Made by a program: the position numbers and the translations under genes. Below are positions 1 to 4,578 of a stretch of 6,757 nucleotides of DNA, in pieces (the stretch's first letter is position 1; the number at the start of each line of letters is the position of its first letter). Below the pieces are notes generated by a model. It saw only the letters and a list, made by a program, of their open reading frames with translations, was not told the origin of the DNA and ran no database searches. Origin of the DNA: Deltaproteobacteria bacterium (GTDB lineage Bacteria > Myxococcota_A > UBA796); the NCBI GenBank assembly GCA_002707085.1, contig PALY01000063.1, forward strand, positions 10,495 through 17,251, read 5' to 3'.

Positions 1-1
1 A

Positions 2-397
2 CCGACCAAAACAAACCAACCTACAACCCCAGCGCCACGTACAGCGGATGTTCTTAAGGCCAAGCCTCCCACGTCGGTAGACTTTAAATATGACCGCGCT
101 AAGCCGCTCTCATACCGAATTCTTCATGGTGGAGACCAAGTCCTGTACACCATCGCATCATGGTCCGATGGGGCTGGAGGCCGGCTTGTCGATCAAAGCG
201 GTAAGATTGTGAAGCCATTTGCCCTCGACGATATGAATAGCTTCGTACAAGTGTTCTTGATTACCGATGCCAGCCAAGCGGACAAAACCCACCAAAAGCT
301 TACCCAACATAGCGGCATCGCACCCCAAACCTTTAGTGGTCCTCGCCCGCCCATCAGCGACAATGAAGTCCTCTACTTGATCGAGGCACAACTATAA
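2..397 (+). CDS. C-terminal part of an unrecognised protein (5' truncated by window edge)
   Basis: The frame is open from the first bases of the window to a TAA stop, 131 codons without interruption, so the start lies outside the window. An internal GTG at 209 is unlikely to be the true start because the frame upstream of it is equally protein-like. The visible part begins with a Pro/Thr/Lys-rich stretch of about 30 residues (a linker type), followed by a roughly 95-residue segment with alternating hydrophobic and polar residues (RILHGGDQVLYTIASW, SFVQVFLITD, NEVLYLIEAQL) that suggests a small beta-rich or alpha/beta domain. I see no membrane segment, no metal-binding motif and no catalytic signature, and I do not recognise the family. 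It converges on the DUF502 gene, with 57 bases between the two stop codons. That it is coding is fairly sure; its function is unknown. Confidence 0.7.
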   Translation, partial: PTKTNQPTTPAPRTADVLKAKPPTSVDFKYDRAKPLSYRILHGGDQVLYTIASWSDGAGGRLVDQSGKIVKPFALDDMNSFVQVFLITDASQADKTHQKLTQHSGIAPQTFSGPRPPISDNEVLYLIEAQL

Positions 398-403
398 ACA
401 AGT

Positions 404-436
404 GATGATGATGGCCCGAAGGGCGAATCACCCATC
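404..436. terminator. Candidate bidirectional hairpin terminator between convergent genes
   Basis: An interrupted inverted repeat lies in the 57-base gap between two convergent stop codons. GATG (404-407) can pair with CATC (433-436), TGAT (409-412) with ATCA (427-430), and GCCC (414-417) with GGGC (421-424) around a GAA loop, with small bulges between the stems. There is no long T-tract on either side; the minus-strand side has only TTGTTTAT. Its position fits a shared terminator, but the structure is imperfect and could be chance. Confidence 0.35.
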
Positions 437-454
437 AAAGAAGGCGGCGTCCAA

Positions 455-1147
455 CTACTCCGCATCTTGGGCAGGCAGTGCCGGAGCAGGCATTCCAGGG
501 TTGGTGAACCCTACCCAGTCATTGGCCAATCGCGGGCCACCTGGGGTCACGATGCCCGCACTCATGATGAGCTTGAAGGCTTCCTCACTGGAAATATCAA
601 CCTTCATCAAGTCGCGCGCTGGCACCAGTAAATAGAAACCACTGGTCGGATTTGGGGTCGTAGGCAAGAACACACTAATCAGTCGTTCTGACTGCCCCTC
701 AACCGTCATGTAGGGTTCCTCGTTGGTCACAAAAGCAAAACAGTACAGACCCTTGCGTGGATACTCCATCAACACCACTTGCCGAAAATGCTGGCCACGT
801 TGGGTGAACACTGTATTGGTGAGTTGCTTGAGTCCTTGGTACACACCCGACAGCAAGGGTACCCGCCCCAACACACCTTCATACCATTCAACGACTTTTT
901 GGCCGGCAAAGTACCGCATAAAGAATCCGGTACCCATGACCAAAATCAAAGCGACCAGCACGCCCAAGCCTGGAATGGGAAAACCCAGGTATGTGGAGGG
1001 TTGCCATGCACTTGGCAACATCCGAATCAACCCATCCGCAAGCCCCACAAGCGCGAAAAACACCCAAAAGGTGATCCCAAGGGGCGCCAGCACCAAAACT
1101 CCCGCCAGCAATGCAGACTTGAACGTAGTGGCTGTACCTTTACTCAT
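455..1147 (-). CDS. DUF502 family integral membrane protein
   Basis: This 230-residue protein matches the DUF502 family (usually about 200-230 residues), inner-membrane proteins with no established biochemical role. Two hydrophobic segments are visible, at about residues 10-38 and 57-80, the second preceded by the GxPIPGLG turn typical of the family (55-62). After it come the family hallmarks VPLLSGVYQGLKQL (96-109), FLPTTPNPTSGFYLLVP (160-176) and SSEEAFKLIMSAGIVTP (186-202). The last 12 residues are a Pro/Ala-rich tail. I chose the ATG at 1147 because GGGAGA lies just upstream (1151-1156) and homology starts there; the frame continues to a TTG at 1180 that would add 11 residues without a better ribosome site. 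It is the last gene of the minus-strand block, 79 nt after the SDR gene. Family assignment is secure and the function is not. Confidence 0.92.
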   Translation of the reverse strand: MSKGTATTFKSALLAGVLVLAPLGITFWVFFALVGLADGLIRMLPSAWQPSTYLGFPIPGLGVLVALILVMGTGFFMRYFAGQKVVEWYEGVLGRVPLLSGVYQGLKQLTNTVFTQRGQHFRQVVLMEYPRKGLYCFAFVTNEEPYMTVEGQSERLISVFLPTTPNPTSGFYLLVPARDLMKVDISSEEAFKLIMSAGIVTPGGPRLANDWVGFTNPGMPAPALPAQDAE

Positions 1148-1150
1148 TTG

Positions 1151-1156
1151 TCTCCC
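1151..1156 (-). promoter_or_regulatory. Shine-Dalgarno deciding the DUF502 start
   Basis: GGGAGA on the minus strand sits three bases before the ATG at 1147. It supports this start over the upstream in-frame TTG at 1180, but the spacing is shorter than the five to seven bases seen at neighbouring genes. Confidence 0.5.
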
Positions 1157-1226
1157 GAAATCCGTAGGGTCAACACCCAAACGGCCGCACGTATGCCTTC
1201 AATACGACACCTATGCGTTCTAAGCG

Positions 1227-1892
1227 CTACCACGGCAGGTTCTCGCCATTTGCATGCCAAAAACTTCCAGAATTATCCATGCTCAAAGAATCCATTCGAG
1301 CCAATAAACCACCGGCCGCTTCATCGGTGTCAACCAGCCCTTGGCCTCCGGTCATATCCGTTCGGACATAGCCGGGGTGTAGCAACGCGACTGCAATACC
1401 ACGCTCGGCTAAATCACGAGCCAAACTGACACCTGCGATATTTACAGCGGCCTTGCTCATGCGGTAACCGTACCGGCTGCCAGATGTATTGTCCGTAATG
1501 GACCCCATTCGGCTGGTGACAATCCCTATTTTACTGCCCGGACCCATCTGCGGTACAAGGGCATGACTCACGCGAAGCGGACCGATTGAATTGACCTCAA
1601 ACTGCCAACGCACAGACTCAAAATCAAGATGCTCCAGGCTCTCACGGTTTAAAATTCCAGCATTATTGATCAGCAGATCAATGGGAAGGCCTTCCAAGCG
1701 ACGCACAAGGTGAGCAATGGAATCATCGGAAGTGACATCAACGCCTTCTTCCACACGAACACCCAACGAATGAAGTTCAGTTGAACCTCCACGACAAGTC
1801 GCAATCACTTGATCTCCGCGCGCCACAAGTTGGCGACACAACTCAAGTCCAATGCCTCGATTGGCACCTGTTATCAGAGCAGTTTGAGCCAT
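1227..1892 (-). CDS. SDR-family oxidoreductase, sniffer/C-factor-like carbonyl reductase
   Basis: This 221-residue classical short-chain dehydrogenase/reductase is expected to be a cytosolic NAD(P)(H)-dependent enzyme acting on a carbonyl or hydroxyl substrate that cannot be named from sequence. The Rossmann nucleotide-binding motif TGANRGIG is at 8-15, NNAG at 76-79, the catalytic-tetrad Asn at 101, Ser at 127 and YRMSK (Tyr143, Lys147) at 143-147; HPGYVRTDM (172-180) is the usual segment after the active site. R12 in the glycine motif and R34 after the second strand lean towards NADP(H), as an inference. The end, FWHANGENLPW, resembles the compact group that includes sniffer carbonyl reductases and myxobacterial C-factor (CsgA). 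The start is an ATG with AAAGGGG upstream (1900-1906), placed in the 16-nt gap after the ferredoxin stop, which makes translation coupling with the ferredoxin likely. All catalytic residues are present. Confidence 0.93.
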   Translation of the reverse strand: MAQTALITGANRGIGLELCRQLVARGDQVIATCRGGSTELHSLGVRVEEGVDVTSDDSIAHLVRRLEGLPIDLLINNAGILNRESLEHLDFESVRWQFEVNSIGPLRVSHALVPQMGPGSKIGIVTSRMGSITDNTSGSRYGYRMSKAAVNIAGVSLARDLAERGIAVALLHPGYVRTDMTGGQGLVDTDEAAGGLLARMDSLSMDNSGSFWHANGENLPW

Positions 1893-1908
1893 AAGGTAGC
1901 CCCTTTAC

Positions 1909-2313
1909 TTAATGAGGTTCTTCAGAAACCTCGTTTCGATTCCATTCCGGAAGTTCAACTTCAACATCTACGCTTCCGTCGGGAACACATTGACAGGCCA
2001 AACGAGACTCATCGCGTAACGCCGGTGCAAAGTCGAGCTGATCTTCCTCTTCGTCGATGGCCTCCGGAGCGCTCTCCAGCCCTTTGTTCACGTAGATATG
2101 GCATGTAGAACAGGCGACGACACCGCCACACACATGATCGACCTCGATCCCTGCATCAAGCAGCAAGGACAACAAACTTCCCTTTTCCCCTTCCTCATCA
2201 GGAAGGTTGTCGGGATCCACATCAATGACCAAACCTGTATTTTTCAGCGTGAGTTTGTACGCCTTTTTTGGTGGCGGCGGTGCTTCAGCATCAATGAATG
2301 GATTGATACCCAT
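1909..2313 (-). CDS. [2Fe-2S] ferredoxin, ISC/adrenodoxin type
   Basis: This 134-residue electron carrier belongs to the adrenodoxin/ISC-ferredoxin type. The cluster motif C-x5-C-x2-C-x35-C is complete: Cys62, Cys68, Cys71 and Cys107, embedded in HVCGGVVACSTCHIYV and the family motif SRLACQC. The acidic stretch between them (EAIDEEEDQLDFAP, 84-97) corresponds to the partner-binding acidic region of this family. Proteins of this type pass electrons during Fe-S cluster assembly or to redox enzymes. No iscS, iscU, hscA or hscB gene is in the window, so an ISC role cannot be confirmed. An extra cysteine, Cys109, lies two residues after the last ligand. The N-terminus has a Pro-rich linker (APPPPKK) and the C-terminus an acidic tail. 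The start is an ATG with a perfect AGGAGG (2319-2324) five bases upstream. The SDR gene follows 16 nt downstream and could be a redox partner or just an operon neighbour. Confidence 0.94.
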   Translation of the reverse strand: MGINPFIDAEAPPPPKKAYKLTLKNTGLVIDVDPDNLPDEEGEKGSLLSLLLDAGIEVDHVCGGVVACSTCHIYVNKGLESAPEAIDEEEDQLDFAPALRDESRLACQCVPDGSVDVEVELPEWNRNEVSEEPH

Positions 2314-2434
2314 TTTAGCCTCCTATTACAGGTCTTTATTACCAACGCCGTACTAATTGAATGACGAGTAGACGACCAGAGTTCCAGCCGCAGACTGGGT
2401 CATCTTCGTCACGATAAGAAAATACGCACTGCGA

Positions 2435-2881
2435 CTATGAAAGCAACTTCAACGCGATTGTCTTGGTTAAACCACCATCAACTTCGCCCTTATGCGCTTT
2501 CATGACGGCACCCATCACTCGTCCCATATCGCCAGGGGATTGTGCTCCCGTTTCAGCAATGGCGGCCTTGACCCACTCCGTGGTCGTTGCTTCATCTGCA
2601 AGGCTCGGAAGAAAGCCTTCCAGAACCGCCAACTCACCGCGTTCTTGTTCGGCCAAGTCTGTTCGGCCCGCTTTGTCGAAGGCATCGATCGATTCTTTTC
2701 GCTGTTTCGCCAGTTTACGGAGGATCAAGATCGCCTTTTCATCCGCCAAAGTGTCCGACCCATCTGCCTTTAATGCTTCAAGAAAGGCTGCACGCACACT
2801 GCGCAGCGCCCCCAAACGAACCTTGGCTTTCGTGCGCATGGCATCTTTCATTTGGCTGGAAACGTCGTCAAGTATCGGCAT
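2435..2881 (-). CDS. GatB/YqeY domain-containing protein
   Basis: This 148-residue protein is full length for the YqeY family (about 150 residues). YqeY proteins resemble the tail domain of GatB, the tRNA-binding subunit of the Glu-tRNA(Gln)/Asp-tRNA(Asn) amidotransferase, but act alone and have no settled function. Visible family segments are the N-terminal helix MKDAMRTKAKVRLGALRSVR (11-30), the core LRKLAKQRKESIDAFDKAGR (54-73) with the following EL.VLEGFLP (83-92), and the C-terminal GDMGRVMGAVMKAHKGEVDG (117-136). It is predicted cytosolic, helical and basic in the first half. The start is an ATG with a perfect AGGAGG (2887-2892) five bases upstream. That site lies in the 23-nt gap after the lipoprotein stop, so the two may be co-transcribed, although a terminator-like hairpin sits in the end of the lipoprotein gene. 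In many bacteria yqeY lies near rpsU, dnaG or rpoD; none of these is present here. Confidence 0.94.
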   Translation of the reverse strand: MPILDDVSSQMKDAMRTKAKVRLGALRSVRAAFLEALKADGSDTLADEKAILILRKLAKQRKESIDAFDKAGRTDLAEQERGELAVLEGFLPSLADEATTTEWVKAAIAETGAQSPGDMGRVMGAVMKAHKGEVDGGLTKTIALKLLS

Positions 2882-2904
2882 GATGTCCTCCTGGAATCAC
2901 CCCT

Positions 2905-3747
2905 CTAATGCGATGGCGAGAAAACGGGAGGCGGTGTGGGACCGCCGGTGACCATGATGTCCCCCCTCCAAAACGCCATGTCCTGGATAAACTTGTTCCT
3001 TTCTGCATTATCGACCAGTATGACTATCAGGGTATTGCGGGAATCAAGCTGAATATGATCGCCCAAGTCCCAACTGTCTCCCCCTTCGTCAAGCCGCAAG
3101 AAATCTAAGATTTGACCGTTGATCAGCACTTCAATCCCATCATCGACCGGCCCCGTATCCAAACGGTACAAATCAGGGTCATCCCCCGACTCCACCCAAA
3201 AATCACAGAGAATATAGGTGAAGGTCGCATAGCGAAAGGAAGTCACATCACTGTCTGCATAGTAATGAAGATTGCCAAGCGCATGAGTCGGGTCTGGAAC
3301 ACGCTCCAACACATAGTCTCGCATCGATGCAAAGCTCGCATCTGGGTCACTGCTGTCTATCAAACCGTGATTCCCTGAAGGCTCATACCAATAGCTGTCT
3401 GTATCGCCATGGTATGTCACTTGATGTGCAGGATCAGTGGTGGTGGATACCCATTCTCCTTCGTCCAAGATGTGCCAACCCAAGGAGAACTCATCGGGCA
3501 CGGGTGGAGTGTCCGGCGGATCGGTATCCGGGGGATCGGTATCCGGGGGATCGGTGTCAGGAGGGTCTCCTGTTTCTTCATCAGGGGCACCTGAATCCCC
3601 CACTGGGCTGGACGTGTCCTGAGACTCCTCATCGGGCGCAGCAGAATCACTTGCTCCGGTAAAGGGTGGCTTGGTCACCACCGAATACTCGGAACATCCA
3701 ATTCCCAAGACACATAGCAAAACGAAACGCATAGCGATCGCTATCAT
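2905..3747 (-). CDS. Predicted lipoprotein with Asp/Pro repeats, unknown C-terminal domain
   Basis: This 280-residue predicted lipoprotein starts at the ATG at 3747 (weak AGAGAG upstream). The frame runs on to 4071, but the signal sequence begins here, and the next ATG (3732) would leave only 12 residues before the cysteine. The signal is MIAIAMRFVLLCVLGIGC, with Cys18 as lipidation site; the residue at -3 is Gly rather than the usual Leu. Ser at +2 predicts outer-membrane sorting by the Lol rule. A disordered Ser/Asp/Glu/Thr linker (about 30-60) leads into four DPPDT repeats (61-80). Residues 88-268 look like a folded domain rich in beta strands, Tyr/Trp and Asp, including DDGIEVLINGQ (202-212) and NTLIVILVDNAERNKFIQD (238-256). 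This segment is reminiscent of carbohydrate-binding beta-sandwiches, but I cannot assign a family. The gene diverges from the L,D-transpeptidase and is followed 23 nt later by the YqeY gene. It is coding with high likelihood; a surface or periplasmic role is inferred. Confidence 0.82.
   Translation of the reverse strand: MIAIAMRFVLLCVLGIGCSEYSVVTKPPFTGASDSAAPDEESQDTSSPVGDSGAPDEETGDPPDTDPPDTDPPDTDPPDTPPVPDEFSLGWHILDEGEWVSTTTDPAHQVTYHGDTDSYWYEPSGNHGLIDSSDPDASFASMRDYVLERVPDPTHALGNLHYYADSDVTSFRYATFTYILCDFWVESGDDPDLYRLDTGPVDDGIEVLINGQILDFLRLDEGGDSWDLGDHIQLDSRNTLIVILVDNAERNKFIQDMAFWRGDIMVTGGPTPPPVFSPSH
2921..2946 (-). terminator. Terminator-like hairpin inside the end of the lipoprotein gene
   Basis: On the minus strand GGCGGT, a five-base loop and ACCGCC form a perfect six-pair G/C-rich stem (2946-2930), followed five bases later by TTTT. 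It ends 14 bases before the lipoprotein stop codon and 40 bases before the YqeY start. It could act as an attenuator that lowers YqeY expression relative to the lipoprotein. The short T-run and the gap after the stem make it weak; it also encodes the Gly-Gly-Pro-Thr-Pro segment, so the base pairing may be incidental. Confidence 0.3.
3508..3567 (-). repeat. Four tandem 15-bp repeats encoding DPPDT
   Basis: Four consecutive 15-base units each encode Asp-Pro-Pro-Asp-Thr in the lipoprotein linker. The two central units (3523-3537 and 3538-3552) are identical, while the outer two differ at several bases. The unit is a multiple of three, so gain or loss by slippage would change linker length without shifting the frame. 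Confidence 0.9.
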
Positions 3748-3788
3748 ACCCGACTCTCTACAAATGTTCGGAAGAACCCGGGCTGGTG

Positions 3789-3816
3789 TTGACTGGCAGG
3801 CTCCGGTGTCTATTTC
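3789..3816 (+). promoter_or_regulatory. Candidate sigma-70-type promoter for the L,D-transpeptidase
   Basis: TTGACT (3789-3794, five of six to the -35 consensus) is followed after 16 bases by TATTTC (3811-3816, three of six to the -10 consensus). Transcription would begin near 3823, leaving only a short leader before the ATG at 3837. It lies in the 89-nt divergent region shared with the lipoprotein gene, so the two genes may be co-regulated. The -35 is good and the -10 poor. Confidence 0.35.
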
Positions 3817-3836
3817 ATTTTGTACAGATTTTTCCA

Positions 3837-4577
3837 ATGAGTTCCATGCAACAGCAACGTGCAGCCAACCACAGCGCACCTGAACAACTGGCCACAAACA
3901 CCCGTGCCAGCACGCACACACAGCCGGCTGTGGGCAACCAGGAATTTCAACGTAGAATGCGTTCCAATCAGAATGCGGCGACGGCTCGAAACATCCCCGC
4001 CGACATGTTTGAAAACACGGGCCTCCGGGAGGAGGTTTTCTCGAAAGCGCTCCATGCCTTTGAGCAAGCATTCACCGAAGGCCGGGCTCAAAGCGCGGTT
4101 GTCACCATCATTGACTATGAACTTCACAGTTCCGAAAAACGATTTTGGGTGATCGATCTGGAAAGCCAAGCCCTTCTACACCACACCTATACAACCCATG
4201 GTCAAGGCTCTGACCGCAACCACGATGGTGAAATGGATTCGGTTAGCAACCGACCAGGTTCCAATCAATCCAATGTGGGCCTGATGCAAACCGATGAGAC
4301 CTACACCGGACGGCATGGAACGAGCCTAAAACTAGATGGCCTTGAAGCAGGATTCAACGACAATGCGAAAGACAGACACATCGTGATTCATTCAGCCACA
4401 TACGCGGATGACAAATATGTAAGGCGTCATGGGAAAACTGGGCGCAGTCACGGGTGTCCTGCATTGGACCCCGATGTGGCGGGCGAAATCATTGATACCA
4501 TCAAAGGTGGGAAGCTTGTGTTCGCGTACTATCCAGACCCACAATGGCTGGAACGATCCCAATACTTAGAGCATTAG
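3837..4577 (+). CDS. Murein L,D-transpeptidase catalytic domain protein (YkuD_2 type)
   Basis: This 246-residue protein carries a YkuD_2-type L,D-transpeptidase domain at about residues 88-234. Such enzymes form 3-3 peptidoglycan cross-links or attach proteins to peptidoglycan through a cysteine thioester. Hallmarks are KRFWVIDLESQALLHHTYTTHGQGS (101-125, in parts), RPGSNQSNVGL (139-149), GRHGTSLKLDGLEAGFNDNA (158-177), the upstream His185 in IVIHSATY, and the catalytic GRSHGCPAL with Cys207. YYPD (231-234) closes the domain. Inserted after HGQGS is DRNHDGEMD (126-134), an EF-hand-like DxNxDGxxD loop. The first 50 residues are rich in Gln, Asn, Ser, Thr and Ala, with no signal peptide or membrane segment, which is odd for a peptidoglycan enzyme. 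The start is uncertain: ATG 3837, ATG 3846 or GTG 3786; none has a clear Shine-Dalgarno, and the GTG start would overlap the putative -35 box. It diverges from the DPPDT lipoprotein and converges on the MopE-type lipoprotein with one base between stop codons. Confidence 0.9.
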   Translation: MSSMQQQRAANHSAPEQLATNTRASTHTQPAVGNQEFQRRMRSNQNAATARNIPADMFENTGLREEVFSKALHAFEQAFTEGRAQSAVVTIIDYELHSSEKRFWVIDLESQALLHHTYTTHGQGSDRNHDGEMDSVSNRPGSNQSNVGLMQTDETYTGRHGTSLKLDGLEAGFNDNAKDRHIVIHSATYADDKYVRRHGKTGRSHGCPALDPDVAGEIIDTIKGGKLVFAYYPDPQWLERSQYLEH

Positions 4578-4578
4578 G

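Noticed and set aside
158..391. Minus-strand 77-codon frame opposite the first gene
   Set aside because: The plus strand is open for the whole region to the window edge and reads like protein; the minus frame has no ribosome site or family signature.
1167..1178. Small GGGT-CAAC-ACCC hairpin before the DUF502 gene
   Set aside because: A four-pair stem with no T-run is too weak to call a terminator or regulatory element.
1148..1180. Upstream TTG start for the DUF502 protein
   Set aside because: The extra 11 residues are not needed for the family and the ATG at 1147 has a GGGAGA just before it.
779..1429. 216-codon plus-strand open frame across the DUF502 and SDR genes
   Set aside because: It spans two well-supported antisense genes and their gap, and its translation is His/Gln/Pro-rich without domain features.
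1227..1892. Naming the SDR as the developmental signal CsgA
   Set aside because: The similarity is at the level of the sniffer/C-factor SDR group, which is large; nothing else here points to C-signalling.
2463..2951. Plus-strand open frames opposite the YqeY gene
   Set aside because: Ser/Arg/Ala-rich translations with no recognisable features, opposite a strongly supported family member.
3734..3741. GCGATCGC palindrome, the cyanobacterial HIP1 word
   Set aside because: I noticed only one copy, inside the lipoprotein signal-sequence codons; the gene content does not suggest a cyanobacterium.
3748..4071. Long N-terminal extension of the DPPDT lipoprotein frame
   Set aside because: It would overlap the divergent transpeptidase gene and bury the lipoprotein signal sequence in the middle of the protein.
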